This document shows positions 35,764-45,407 of a stretch of DNA of 64,000 bases, piece after piece. The notes under the pieces are model-generated. The model made no database searches. It saw only the letters and a list, made by a program, of their open reading frames with translations, and was not told where the DNA came from. Made by a program: the position numbers and the translations under genes. Source of the DNA: Aquabacter sp965279295 (GTDB taxonomy: Bacteria; Pseudomonadota; Alphaproteobacteria; Rhizobiales; Xanthobacteraceae); the NCBI GenBank assembly GCA_965279295.1, contig CBDIHQ010000006.1, one strand, 5' to 3'. How positions within the stretch are numbered: the first letter of the stretch is position 1; each line of letters opens with the position of its first letter.

Positions 35764-36485
35764 GATGAAGGATCTCCCATAGCGGCGAGCAACCGGACCG
35801 AGCCGGAACCGCCCGCCTTCAACAACGCCGTCCGCCCCCCGGCGGCATAAGCCGCGACCGCCCGCAGAAGCGACCGCAATTCATCTCCCGCGCCGGGCTC
35901 GAAGCGGCACCAGGCGCCGCCCGACAGGCGTGCCATCTCCTTGAACACACTCTCCACGCGAGCATCGCGCCCTTCCTGGAACATGAACAGTCGTAGGCCC
36001 AGCAGACCAAGGCGCCCGGCCTTTTCGCACAGAACGGCCGGGTCCTCCTCCATGGCGTCGCCGACAAACACCGCCGCCTTGACGCCGGAGCGTTCGACCT
36101 CAGAGGAAAGATGCCCGAGCACTCGGGAAATCTGCGTCAGCCCGCCCCGGCAGGTGATCCGCCGCATCATGGTGCCCAGCACCTGCGCGTCCGAGAGCCA
36201 GGGCGAGGCCCGGCATTCATCGGAGCCGCGATAATAAATCAGCTTCACCTCCAGCCCACCGAGATCGGCGGCGGCGCGAAACAGGTCCGCCTGGATTTCG
36301 CATGCGAGATCCCAGGTGGGCTGCCGCGAGAAGGTGGCATCGAGCGCAAAAGCGAGGCGCCCGGTTCCCGCACTCACCGGCGCTGTGGTTTTCGCCGCCG
36401 CGAGGAAGGCATCGAGTTCAGACCGGCTGGAGACCCCCTCCACCGCCGGCGACTGGCTTTTGGAAGCCGGAATTTTCGGCGTCAT
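35760..36485 (-). CDS. VWA-like domain protein of unknown function
   Basis: 241 residues. A von Willebrand A-type Rossmann fold is suggested by FALDATFSRQPTW (DxTxS in place of the DxSxS metal site), a second-strand KLIYYRGSDEC, the TCRGGLTQI segment (conserved Thr) and AAVFVGDAMEEDP. It has no signal peptide, so it should be cytosolic. ATG 36485 is selected since upstream residues in the same frame are basic and unconserved. Coupled by a 4-bp overlap to the Tim14-like J protein downstream, it may be its partner; this is inference. Confidence 0.72.
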   Translation of the reverse strand: MTPKIPASKSQSPAVEGVSSRSELDAFLAAAKTTAPVSAGTGRLAFALDATFSRQPTWDLACEIQADLFRAAADLGGLEVKLIYYRGSDECRASPWLSDAQVLGTMMRRITCRGGLTQISRVLGHLSSEVERSGVKAAVFVGDAMEEDPAVLCEKAGRLGLLGLRLFMFQEGRDARVESVFKEMARLSGGAWCRFEPGAGDELRSLLRAVAAYAAGGRTALLKAGGSGSVRLLAAMGDPSS

Positions 36486-36685
36486 AGCCGGGCGGACCCC
36501 GTATCTGAGGGAACCAGAAGAAATTCGGACAGGGATTCGAGGCGGCGCCGCATGGCGGCAAACATAAGCCGCAGCGCCTTTCGCACAAGGTGTGCCCCGC
36601 ACCACACCGGGGAGCGCGGCCCGCTTCCCTCCGGGCGCGCGCCGATTTAGGTTCCGCGCCAAACGGGTTCTGGGAGGAAACGGAC

Positions 36686-37537
36686 GTGCAGACACCGAAG
36701 GTGGTGGAAACAGTCGCGGCGCTGCGCAATGAGGTCGCCCTCTACCGTGCCGAGGGATCGAAGGTCGCCATCGTCCCGACCATGGGCGCCCTGCACGCGG
36801 GGCACATCGCCCTGGTCAAGCAGGCGCAGACCCTTGCGCGGCGGGTCATCGTCTCGATTTTCGTCAACCCGACCCAGTTCGCCCCAAACGAGGATTTCTC
36901 CCGCTACCCCCGCACCTTCGAGGCCGATCTGACGCTGCTGGGAGAGGTGGGCGCGGATCTGGTCTATCTGCCGTCCGCAAGTGAAATGTATCCGCCCGGC
37001 TTCAGCACCAGCATTTCCCTGACCGGCCCCACCGAAGGGCTGGAGACGGATTTCCGCCCGCATTTCTTCTCTGGCGTCGCCATTGTGGTCGCGAAGCTAT
37101 TTCTGCAGAGCGAGGCGGATTTCGCCATGTTCGGGGAAAAGGACTACCAGCAGCTCAAGGTCGTCACGCGCATGGCGCGCGACCTTGATCTGAGGACCCA
37201 AGTGGTTCCGGGGAGCACGGTGCGCGAGGCGGACGGCCTCGCCCTGTCCTCGCGCAACCGCTATCTCTCGCCGGAAGATCGCGCGATCGCTCCGGTCATC
37301 CGCCGCGCGCTCGAGGACGCCGCCGCGGCGATCCGCGCAGGCACGTCACCCGCAACAGCAACCGCTCACGCGCGCGATCTCATCGCAACCGCCGGCCTCA
37401 AGGTGGATTATGTCGAGGCCCGGCACGCGGAGAGCCTTGCTGCCCTGCCCGCCGACGCCCCGGCGCAGGGGCCAGTGCGTCTGCTGGTGGCGGCCTGGCT
37501 GGGGAAGACCAGGCTCATCGACAATATCGGCGTCTAA
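36686..37537 (+). CDS. panC: Pantothenate synthetase
   Basis: 283 residues. ATP-dependent ligase of the nucleotidyltransferase superfamily with VPTMGALHAGH (HxGH), FVNPTQFAPNEDFSRYPR, MFGEKDYQQL and LALSSRNRYLSPE. It joins pantoate and beta-alanine to pantothenate for coenzyme A. The start is GTG 36686 with GGGAGGAAA 5 bp upstream, clearly better than other codons. No panB or panD is adjacent. Confidence 0.97.
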   Translation: MQTPKVVETVAALRNEVALYRAEGSKVAIVPTMGALHAGHIALVKQAQTLARRVIVSIFVNPTQFAPNEDFSRYPRTFEADLTLLGEVGADLVYLPSASEMYPPGFSTSISLTGPTEGLETDFRPHFFSGVAIVVAKLFLQSEADFAMFGEKDYQQLKVVTRMARDLDLRTQVVPGSTVREADGLALSSRNRYLSPEDRAIAPVIRRALEDAAAAIRAGTSPATATAHARDLIATAGLKVDYVEARHAESLAALPADAPAQGPVRLLVAAWLGKTRLIDNIGV

Positions 37538-37543
37538 GCTGAT

Positions 37544-37753
37544 TTACACAGCACCGATATAGCTGACGGCAAAGCCGACGATCACCAGGATGAGGCCAGC
37601 CAGGAGGATCGTCATGACCCGGCCGGACGACACGCCCTGGCGCGCCTGCGACGCCAGCTTGATCGCCTCGCCAGCCGGCCCCTGAGCGTCGGGGGTATGA
37701 AATTCACGGTCCTGCTGCCCTTCGCTCGGCTCGTTCCTTGGCTCATTCATCAT
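37544..37753 (-). CDS. Small single-span membrane protein
   Basis: 69 residues. A polar, acidic first half (to about residue 45), then one hydrophobic helix (VMTILLAGLILVIVGFAVSY) near the C-terminus, suggesting a tail-anchored protein. AAGGAG lies 6 bp before the ATG. No family recognised. It converges with panC and is divergent from the Cache-GGDEF-EAL gene. Confidence 0.68.
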   Translation of the reverse strand: MMNEPRNEPSEGQQDREFHTPDAQGPAGEAIKLASQARQGVSSGRVMTILLAGLILVIVGFAVSYIGAV

Positions 37754-37946
37754 CGTTCACTCCTTAACCAACTTGGAATGAAACGCGGGAAAACCGCTTA
37801 TGGTTCGCATGGCACCCTGACCAGCTGGGCTATTAACCTGCTAAAAACACCACCTATTATCCCGATACCATTCTTGACAGATCGAATTTTAAAACGATTG
37901 AATGTGAGGAAAGTAACTTGAACAGGGCGAGGGACGCCGTGGGCGT

Positions 37947-40607
37947 ATGAAGCTGAGCCAGGCAAAGCTGATTGTCGTGGCATCGTTTTGCTTCGCCGTA
38001 CTGCTCATGTCCTGCGCGGTCTTCTACATCTATTACGACAAGGAACTGGTGTTCCGGGACAACCGTAGCCGCATGGAAAATGCCAGCGCGGTGATGGTGG
38101 AATTCGTCGGCAAAACCCTGAACGGCATCGACCGCGTTCTCGTGGAAGCGGGCCATGAAGTTGCGGCCGAGATGGCGGACGGCCAGGAACCGGACCTTGT
38201 CCTTTTACAGAACAAGTTCAACGACTTCTCCATCGGCGTCAGCGGCCTGTCCGCGATCTTCGCGCTCGACAAGAACGGAATGAGCTTCGCGAATTCGCGA
38301 CCGGGCGCCCTGCCTAAGTTCTCATTTGCCGACCGCAATTATTTCATCGAGGCCCTCAAGGCACAGCCGAGCTCGCTGTTCATTTCCGAGACCGTGACGA
38401 GCCGGGTGCTCAATCAATGGCGGTTCTTCGCCAGCCGGCCGATTTTCGGACCCGACGGTGTGGTTATCGGCGTCATGGGCGCCTCCATCGAGACCGGCCT
38501 TTTTCAGAGCGTGCTCAATTCCTACCGGCCGGACCCCGGCATCGTCATTTCGCTATTCAGTTCCGATTTCAAGATCATAGCCCGCGCCCCTGACGATCCC
38601 TCCCTCTATGGCCGATCCTTTCAGGATGCGGAATTGTTCAAGAAATTGGGAACTGGGCGCGGACACATGGTGGCGATTACGGCGCCTGGCATCCTGAGCG
38701 GCACCGATCGCTTCACCATCGCCCGCTCCTTGCCCGATCTGCCTGTGATATTCACCATCTCCCTGCCGACCCGGCAATTGTTTGCGCAATGGCGCGCCCA
38801 CAGCCAGATGCTACTTTCGCTCGCCGGCACGATGAGCGCTTTCATCATCTTCGTCGGTCTTGCCGGAGCGCGTAGCATCCGGCGGCGGGAGGAAGCCTCC
38901 TCTCTGCTCGACACCATGTTCCGGCAGACACCCGCCTGCCTCGCCATCGCGTCCTCGGACGGCATCGTTATCCGCAGCAATGAGAATTGGCTGTCGCTGG
39001 GCGACCTGTTCGCCATCCCAGCCGCAATGCGTGAGGACGTCTTCAAGTCGCTGCGGCATGCGGTGGTCGGCGGCGCCGATCACGGCCAGATCGAAGACCA
39101 GCAAAAATCCCTCACCGACATCGACGCCGTCGCGATAGCGGGAAAATCCAACCGCGTGTTGGAGCTGCGGTGCCAGCACGAAGGCACCGACCGCTATTTC
39201 ACGGTCAACATCAGCCGGATCACCCTCGACCGCGCCACCGAGGGCTATGCGATCCTGGTGGTCGACATCTCGAAGCAGCGGGCGCTTGAACTGCGGCTTC
39301 GCTCCCAGTTGATCGTGGATTCGCAGACCGGCCTCGCCAATCGCGAGGGCTTCCAGGCCGCCCTAACTTCAGCCCTGCCACAAGCGGTCGGCGAGGACTG
39401 CCTGTTCGTGTTCGATATTGTCGGTCTTGCGGAGTTGAAGGAAACCCGTGGCTTCGAGGTGAGCGGAGAGGCGTTCGCGGCCATCGGCGCCACGGTGGGC
39501 GGCCTCTCGGAACTCGGCTGCATCGCCGGCCGCATCGACAGTGACAAATTCTGTGTTTTCGTCCCCGGAGCCGGGCACGGCACCACCAGCGCGCAGCGGC
39601 TTGAGAGCCTGATCCATCATATGACCCACGAGCACCGCCTGAAGGGCCATACCTTCAATGTGCGCATGACGGTGGGCGGCGCGCGAGTATCCGACGTGGG
39701 CCGGAACGCTGAAAAGCTGATCCAGGCGGCGGAGATCGCCCATGGCCTGGCAAAACGGCGGGGGCAAGCCTCCTCGGCATTCTTCAACGCCAAGATCGAG
39801 GCCGACGCCCACGAGCGGGTGCGGCTCTACGAATCCCTTCAGAAGGCGATCGTCCAGCAGGAGTTCGAGCTTGCGTTCCAGCCCAAAGTGGATCTTGCCT
39901 CGGGCGAGGTGATCGGCGCGGAAGCCCTGATCCGCTGGCGCCACCCGATCTTCGGTCTCCAGCCCCCCGACCGTTTCATTCCTATCGCCGAGGAGAGCGG
40001 ACTGATCCTGCCCATCGGTGACTGGGTGATGGGGGAAGTGTTGCGCTTGCTGGCCTTATGGCCCACGCATGGGCGCGGCCCGGTGCCGATTTCGGTGAAC
40101 GTCTCGCCGGTTCAGTTCGACCGCGAGGACGTCGATGTGATCCTCGCCGACCACCTGCGCCGGTACAAGGTGCGGCCGGACCTGATCGTGCTTGAGTTGA
40201 CGGAATCCGTTTTCAGTCTCCAGCTCGAGGAGACGGTGGCAAAGATCAATCGCATCCGCGAGACGGGCGTGAAGGTCTCCCTCGACGATTTCGGCACGGG
40301 CTATTCATCGCTCAGCTACCTCAATCTGATGAACTTCGACGAACTGAAGGTGGACGGTTCCTTCGTGCGCAGTGTTGCGTCGGATATCGTCTCCCGCTCC
40401 ATCGTTGACATGACCCTCGGCCTCGCGCGCACGCTCAACGTGACGGTGACGGCCGAGGCGATCGAGACCGAGGAGCAGCGGCAGGCGCTGCTGTCCATGG
40501 GCTGCTCCACCGGACAGGGTTTCCTGTTCGCGAAGCCCATGCCGCTGGCTGAATTCCAGGCCGTTATCCGCGAGCAGCGGCGGCTGTTGCCGACCCTTCT
40601 CCTGTAG
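37947..40607 (+). CDS. Cache-PAS-GGDEF(degenerate)-EAL cyclic-di-GMP protein
   Basis: 886 residues. Transmembrane helix (about 7-30), periplasmic Cache-like sensor (about 40-275), second helix (about 285-305), a PAS-like segment (about 318-440), GGDEF-like domain (about 455-615) and EAL domain (about 630-875). The GGDEF active loop reads RIDSDKF, so it should not make c-di-GMP. The EAL domain keeps EALIRW, NVSPVQF, ELTES, DDFGTGYSS, KVDGSF and AEAIET, so hydrolysis of c-di-GMP to pGpG is expected. It therefore looks like a ligand-sensing phosphodiesterase. The start at 37947 has only a weak Shine-Dalgarno. It stands alone. Confidence 0.92.
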   Translation: MKLSQAKLIVVASFCFAVLLMSCAVFYIYYDKELVFRDNRSRMENASAVMVEFVGKTLNGIDRVLVEAGHEVAAEMADGQEPDLVLLQNKFNDFSIGVSGLSAIFALDKNGMSFANSRPGALPKFSFADRNYFIEALKAQPSSLFISETVTSRVLNQWRFFASRPIFGPDGVVIGVMGASIETGLFQSVLNSYRPDPGIVISLFSSDFKIIARAPDDPSLYGRSFQDAELFKKLGTGRGHMVAITAPGILSGTDRFTIARSLPDLPVIFTISLPTRQLFAQWRAHSQMLLSLAGTMSAFIIFVGLAGARSIRRREEASSLLDTMFRQTPACLAIASSDGIVIRSNENWLSLGDLFAIPAAMREDVFKSLRHAVVGGADHGQIEDQQKSLTDIDAVAIAGKSNRVLELRCQHEGTDRYFTVNISRITLDRATEGYAILVVDISKQRALELRLRSQLIVDSQTGLANREGFQAALTSALPQAVGEDCLFVFDIVGLAELKETRGFEVSGEAFAAIGATVGGLSELGCIAGRIDSDKFCVFVPGAGHGTTSAQRLESLIHHMTHEHRLKGHTFNVRMTVGGARVSDVGRNAEKLIQAAEIAHGLAKRRGQASSAFFNAKIEADAHERVRLYESLQKAIVQQEFELAFQPKVDLASGEVIGAEALIRWRHPIFGLQPPDRFIPIAEESGLILPIGDWVMGEVLRLLALWPTHGRGPVPISVNVSPVQFDREDVDVILADHLRRYKVRPDLIVLELTESVFSLQLEETVAKINRIRETGVKVSLDDFGTGYSSLSYLNLMNFDELKVDGSFVRSVASDIVSRSIVDMTLGLARTLNVTVTAEAIETEEQRQALLSMGCSTGQGFLFAKPMPLAEFQAVIREQRRLLPTLLL

Positions 40608-40711
40608 GCCCGCAGCGGGACGGATTGGAACCACGCCCGCGCGAGGCCCGTTAGCTCCCGGAACCAGTGCGCTCCGGCTCCAGCCGGCGAGCGCCGTCGA
40701 AGGGAGGCAAT

Positions 40712-41005
40712 ATGACATTCCCCATCGCGAGGGTCGCCCTCGTCAGCCTTGCCTTGAGCGTCACCGCCCCCGCCTTCGCGCAGGTCGGAACCGGCGCCCG
40801 CCCGCCGGATGCGCCGGGCCCCACCATCCCGGCGCCGCGTCCGGGCGAAAACCTCAGTGATCGCCTGGATCGCACAGACGGCGTGATCCCGCCGACGCAG
40901 AACCTCGATCCCGGCCTCACCAAGCCGGCGCCGAATACCGGCACCATGCCAGTGATCCCGCCACCGGGAACGCCGGGCGGCGCGCAGGACGTGCAGCCCA
41001 AGTAG
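40712..41005 (+). CDS. Small secreted proline-rich protein
   Basis: 97 residues with a signal peptide ending near AFA (about residue 22). The mature region is a Pro/Gly/Thr-rich disordered segment (RPPDAPGPTIPAPRPGEN, TMPVIPPPGTPGG) without cysteines. AGGGAGG lies 4 bp before ATG 40712. No family recognised. It sits between the EAL protein and the large membrane protein on the same strand. Confidence 0.65.
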   Translation: MTFPIARVALVSLALSVTAPAFAQVGTGARPPDAPGPTIPAPRPGENLSDRLDRTDGVIPPTQNLDPGLTKPAPNTGTMPVIPPPGTPGGAQDVQPK

Positions 41006-41117
41006 CGCGCTATAGCGCGCGCCTCCCGCTATTGCCGGCCTATGCCCCTGTCGCTATGGCTAGACGGCCGATGTGCGTCCTCGATATCGACTGCCCCGGC
41101 ATGGCCCGGGGTTGTCG

Positions 41118-43952
41118 ATGCCGTACGGTTTCGGAGAGAAAATCAAAGCGCAATTCTCCGCACCGCTCGCGCTTCTCCCCCGGCTGGGCCTTCAGCGGCA
41201 AGTTTATTTTCTCAGGCTATGTCTCGCGGCTGTCACAGCCATCGCCTTCTCGGCGCTGGCTTATGTTTGCTTTCCGCACCTTCCATTTGTAAAAGAACTG
41301 ACGAACAGCGGCGGGATTTATTACGACAAGAGCAAGATCCGCGATTTATCCATCATCGGGATTTCGTTATTAATTCAGTCCCTGTCATTTATTTTCGTAT
41401 TTTTTCTCTCCGCGAGAGAGAGTGAAGCCAGATCAAAAATAAAATTCGCGAACCCCAATCTCGAATACCTCTTTTATTTTGTTCTGGCGGGCGCCCTCCT
41501 GAGCGCTGCGGGCGCGCTGGGGCGGCTTGCCGATGCGGCGGTGTTTCTGCTTTTCGCCCTCGGCGCAGCGACGCTCCATGGGTCGTTCCGCGAGCGATGG
41601 GCTTCGGCTTTCGCCACGGTGTTCATGCTGGCCGCGCTGGGCGCCTGGACAGCGAATAATTTCGGCGTCCAGAATGTCCGCGTGACACTGCTGGTGGGAT
41701 ATGTGGCGTTGACCGCACTCGCCGTCGCCACCCATGAGCGCACATCCGCCCTCACCATCGCCTATGGCATCGCGGGGCTCGGCGTGGCTGTCGCCGCAAG
41801 CCTGATTGCCCCGACCTTCTGGCTACCCGCTGGGGCGCGCGTCACGCCACTCGATGCTCTGGTTTGGGCGCTCTCTCTCGTGGCGGCGGTGCAGGTCATC
41901 AACTGGCTGCGCATCCGCGCGGCAGGCACATGGCGAGATGCGCCACTGCTGCCCCTGGCAATTGCGCTCGCGCTGGTGACGACGCAGCGGGCCAATGTCT
42001 CTTTCCTCCCAGCGGACGACTATCATTTTTCCGAACCCCTGCTCGCCGTGCGCGCGCTGGCGGACGGCGGCCTATTCAGCACCTTCTTCACCGCCCATGG
42101 ACTGATCGACGCCGCCGGCATTCTCGGCCCATGGCTGCTCGGCGATGCGAGCGCGACTGGCATCGTCATCGGCCAGACCTACGCGTTCTATTTCGCCACC
42201 GTGCTGACCGGCTGGCTGCTGTTCCGCTTTTGCGGCCCGCTGGTGGGCGTCCTGCTGCTGGCCTCGCTTGGCATCCTGCTGGGCAATTTCCTCGCCGTGC
42301 TTGTGGTTGTCGCGATCGTCGCGACCGCTTCCATCAGAAACGACGTCCTGTTCGGCGCCGTGCTGGCGGGGGCGGTCGCCGCCAGCGTCTTTCTGCTCAA
42401 TGGCACGGGTGTCGCCACAGCGCTTCCCAGCGCCTTCATGGCGGTGTTTCTCTTCCGCGACTGGACTGTGCCCTCCCTTTTGCGCACCCTCGCAGGCGGC
42501 GCCGCCTGCGGGCTGGCTCTGGTTCTTCTGCTTTGGCGGCAGATCGGAGGGGAGCTTTTCTTCCTCTCCACCGCGGCCGACACCAATCTGTTCGTCTACG
42601 GCAACAATTTCGTTCCTGCGCCCGGCTTTAGGGTGTCACGGCTGCTCCAGATGGGCGCCACCCTGCTGTTCGCGCTCACGCCCGCTCTCGGCTTCGCCCT
42701 TCTGGCACGACCCAAACAGGTCGCCACATGGGCGGATGCCGGCCGCCTTGCGCTGGCGCTGGCGCCGCTGGTCGCCTTCGTTCTGCTGTTCACGCCCTAT
42801 GCCATGGGGCGGCTCGACCACAACATCTATCGGGGCTATCTCGCCACCAGCCTCATCCTTGTCGCCATGGCGGTGTGGATCGCGGCGCCCGGCTTGAAGC
42901 GATATTTCCCGCACATCGACGGCCGAGTGGTCGGCCTCACCCAGGGCATTCTGGCGTTTCTGCTGATGCTGACGGCGGCGCCGGTGCCGAACGCGCTCCA
43001 GCGGTGGTCGAACCTCCCCCTGCTGGTGGCCCAGCGCGCCGCCGCATCCCCGGCCGATGCCGCCCTGCCCACGCTTGGAATGGCGAAGCTGGAGCCGGTG
43101 GGCATGTCGCGGCTGCTGGCGGTCAAGGCGGTGGTCGAGCATGTGCTGAAGCCCGGTGAGACCTTCTTCGACCTGACAAACCGCAACGCGCTCTATTTCT
43201 ATCTGGAACGGCCCGTGCCAGTTCCCATCGCCAGCACCTACAATGCCGCGCCGAGGGCCTTCCAGGCACGCGACCTGGACAGTTTCAAGGACGACCCTCC
43301 CCCACTGGTCCTCGCGGGCGTGGATAGCTACGAGCACGACGGCTACAGCCTGCCGCTGCGCGCGTTCCAGATCTACCGGTATGTCCTGGCGCATTACACG
43401 CCGTTCCAAGTCGGGGCGTACACCTATGGCGTGAGGTCCGATCTGGTCGACCGACTCAAGGGATTAACGCTGGCGGGCGCCTCTGCAGACATGGAGACAT
43501 GGTCGGCGGCGTTCCATCTCACCGAGCTTAATCGCCTGCCGTCCGCGTGGGGGCGCTCGCTCGGCAAATTGCTGGGGCAGCTTCGCCCGGACACGGTGCC
43601 GCTCCAGTCGATGGCGACCGGTACGCCCGAAGGCGCTGCCCTCTCATGGACCTACGCCATCCCGACGATGGCGCCGCCTGAGCGCTACGGCGTTCTCGCG
43701 CTGGACGTGGCATGCGCCAACGGAACGCAAATGCCGCGCGTTGTCGTCTCATGGCGCGGGGGCCAGGAGGCGTTCAGCCCGCAATGGAGCCTTACCTTCG
43801 AGGCCTCATTCCCGCTCAACCTCGTGCCGCTCGACAGTTCGCCACGCTGGCTGCTGGCGCCCTCGGTGGCCGAGATCCGCATTACGGTGGAGCCGCCGTC
43901 GAACTGCGGGGCAATCTCGCTCGGGGATGTTCGGTTGATGGGCCGGACATAA
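41118..43952 (+). CDS. Large polytopic membrane protein, possibly a GT-C glycosyltransferase
   Basis: About 944 residues. At least a dozen hydrophobic helices fill residues 30-620; a soluble C-terminal domain of about 300 residues (beta-rich) follows. An ADDYHFSEPLLAVRALADGG then FTAHGLIDAAG segment after a membrane helix resembles the acidic DD motif and loop of GT-C lipid-linked sugar transferases, so periplasmic glycosyl transfer is plausible, but the assignment rests on pattern alone. The start is taken as ATG 41118; ATG 41073 adds 15 basic residues. The first 60 codons are less GC-rich than the rest. Its TAA is directly followed by the shared terminator with ilvC. Confidence 0.6.
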   Translation: MPYGFGEKIKAQFSAPLALLPRLGLQRQVYFLRLCLAAVTAIAFSALAYVCFPHLPFVKELTNSGGIYYDKSKIRDLSIIGISLLIQSLSFIFVFFLSARESEARSKIKFANPNLEYLFYFVLAGALLSAAGALGRLADAAVFLLFALGAATLHGSFRERWASAFATVFMLAALGAWTANNFGVQNVRVTLLVGYVALTALAVATHERTSALTIAYGIAGLGVAVAASLIAPTFWLPAGARVTPLDALVWALSLVAAVQVINWLRIRAAGTWRDAPLLPLAIALALVTTQRANVSFLPADDYHFSEPLLAVRALADGGLFSTFFTAHGLIDAAGILGPWLLGDASATGIVIGQTYAFYFATVLTGWLLFRFCGPLVGVLLLASLGILLGNFLAVLVVVAIVATASIRNDVLFGAVLAGAVAASVFLLNGTGVATALPSAFMAVFLFRDWTVPSLLRTLAGGAACGLALVLLLWRQIGGELFFLSTAADTNLFVYGNNFVPAPGFRVSRLLQMGATLLFALTPALGFALLARPKQVATWADAGRLALALAPLVAFVLLFTPYAMGRLDHNIYRGYLATSLILVAMAVWIAAPGLKRYFPHIDGRVVGLTQGILAFLLMLTAAPVPNALQRWSNLPLLVAQRAAASPADAALPTLGMAKLEPVGMSRLLAVKAVVEHVLKPGETFFDLTNRNALYFYLERPVPVPIASTYNAAPRAFQARDLDSFKDDPPPLVLAGVDSYEHDGYSLPLRAFQIYRYVLAHYTPFQVGAYTYGVRSDLVDRLKGLTLAGASADMETWSAAFHLTELNRLPSAWGRSLGKLLGQLRPDTVPLQSMATGTPEGAALSWTYAIPTMAPPERYGVLALDVACANGTQMPRVVVSWRGGQEAFSPQWSLTFEASFPLNLVPLDSSPRWLLAPSVAEIRITVEPPSNCGAISLGDVRLMGRT

Positions 43953-43977
43953 AAAAGGGGGCGCCGAAGCGCCCCCG
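43951..43977 (-). terminator. Terminator of the ilv locus (minus strand)
   Basis: Stem GGGGGCGC/GCGCCCCC (43957-43964 and 43969-43976) with a 4-nt loop, followed on the minus strand by six T. It lies 29 bp after the ilvC stop and abuts the stop of the convergent membrane-protein gene. Confidence 0.9.
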
Positions 43978-44005
43978 ATCGCTCCATCCCAAAGGATGGA
44001 AAACC

Positions 44006-45025
44006 TCAGTTCTTGGTCTTGTCCACCAGGGCCTTGGCCTTGATCCAGGGCATCATGGCGCGGAGCTTCTCGCCGACTTCCTCGATCTGGTGGGCGTTGG
44101 CCTTGGCGCGGGTGGCCTTGAACGAGGTCTGGCTGACCTTGTTCTCGAGCATCCAATCGCGGGTGAACTTGCCCGACTGAATGTCGGTGAGCACCCGCTT
44201 CATCTCCGCCTTGGTCTCGGGGGTGATGATGCGCGGGCCGGTCACATACTCTCCGAACTCGGCGGTGTTCGAGATCGAGTAGTTCATGTTGGCGATGCCG
44301 CCCTCATAGATGAGGTCGACGATCAGCTTCACTTCGTGCAGGCACTCGAAATAGGCCATCTCGGGGGCATAGCCCGCCTCGACCAGGGTCTCGAAGCCGG
44401 CGCGGATCAGCTCCACGAGGCCGCCGCAAAGGACGACCTGCTCGCCGAACAGGTCGGTCTCGCACTCTTCCTTGAAGGTGGTCTCGATGATGCCGGCGCG
44501 GCCGCCGCCAATGGCGCTGGCATAGCTGAGGCCGAGGTCATGGGCATTGCCCGAGGAATCCTGGGCGATGGCGATGAGCGTCGGTACGCCGCCGCCGCGC
44601 TGGTATTCCGAGCGCACCGTGTGGCCGGGACCCTTGGGGGCGATCATGAGCACGTCGAGATCCTTGCGGGCCTCGATGAGATTGAAATGGACATTCAAGC
44701 CATGGGCGAACAGCAGGGCGGCGCCGTTCTTCATGTTGTCGTGAAGGCTTTCCTTGTAGATGTCGGCCTGCAGCTCGTCCGGGGTCAGCATCATGACCAC
44801 GTCGGCCCACTTGGCGGCATCCGCCGGGCTCATGACCTTGAAGCCTTCGGCCTCGGCCTTCTTGGCAGTGGCGGAGCCGGGGCGAAGCGCGACGACCACG
44901 TCCTTGACGCCGCTGTCGCGCATGTTGAGCGCATGGGCATGGCCCTGGCTGCCGTAGCCGACGACGGCGACTTTCTTCCCCTTGATGAGGTTCAGGTCGG
45001 CATCGCGATCGTAGTAAACGCGCAT
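44006..45025 (-). CDS. ilvC: Ketol-acid reductoisomerase
   Basis: 339 residues, class I. Rossmann NADPH site VVGYGSQGHAHALNMRDSG, then MIAPKGPGHTVRSEY and the C-terminal knotted domain with DLFGEQVVLCGG, EECETD and SNTAEFG carrying the magnesium ligands. It isomerises and reduces acetolactate in valine, leucine and isoleucine synthesis. The start at 45025 (MRVYYD) has AGGAG 7 bp upstream and matches the family. It follows mazF by 40 bp on the same strand with no terminator visible between, so co-transcription is possible. Confidence 0.98.
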   Translation of the reverse strand: MRVYYDRDADLNLIKGKKVAVVGYGSQGHAHALNMRDSGVKDVVVALRPGSATAKKAEAEGFKVMSPADAAKWADVVMMLTPDELQADIYKESLHDNMKNGAALLFAHGLNVHFNLIEARKDLDVLMIAPKGPGHTVRSEYQRGGGVPTLIAIAQDSSGNAHDLGLSYASAIGGGRAGIIETTFKEECETDLFGEQVVLCGGLVELIRAGFETLVEAGYAPEMAYFECLHEVKLIVDLIYEGGIANMNYSISNTAEFGEYVTGPRIITPETKAEMKRVLTDIQSGKFTRDWMLENKVSQTSFKATRAKANAHQIEEVGEKLRAMMPWIKAKALVDKTKN

Positions 45026-45065
45026 CATTCTCTCCTGTTGGGCGTCTTTTTGTACGGGTTGGAAA

Positions 45066-45407
45066 TCAGACTGAAACGGGAATCCCGAGTATGGTGGCAA
45101 GTCGCCCCTGGACCTCGGCGAGCACAGATGCCGGCGCCCGCTCGATGACGTCGAACACCCGGGCCGCGTGATCCAGCGTCCTTAACTGATCGACAAGGAC
45201 TGCACCTTTGGTTTGGATACCGTCCGGCAAAGTCACGTTATAAGGCCAGTCCCTCAGTCGCGATGAGATCGGGCAAACTATGACCCTGCGCGATACCTCG
45301 TTGTAAAGGTTCATAGAAACGATCAGGGCGGGCCTCCGACCCGCCTGCTCCGTTCCAAGAACCGGGTCGAGCTCGACCCACGCAATATCACCGGCGGCGA
45401 GTGGCAT
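45066..45407 (-). CDS. MazF/PemK-family endoribonuclease toxin
   Basis: 113 residues with the PemK/MazF fold signature: GDIAWVELDPVLGTEQAGRR at the start, PALIVSMNLYN, VIVCPISS and GAVLVDQLRTLDH (catalytic region Arg/Thr-Asp). MazF toxins cleave mRNA at short sequences when their antitoxin is degraded. The gene overlaps the antitoxin gene by 20 bp. It is located between ilvH and ilvC, an unusual place for such a pair. Confidence 0.9.
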   Translation of the reverse strand: MPLAAGDIAWVELDPVLGTEQAGRRPALIVSMNLYNEVSRRVIVCPISSRLRDWPYNVTLPDGIQTKGAVLVDQLRTLDHAARVFDVIERAPASVLAEVQGRLATILGIPVSV

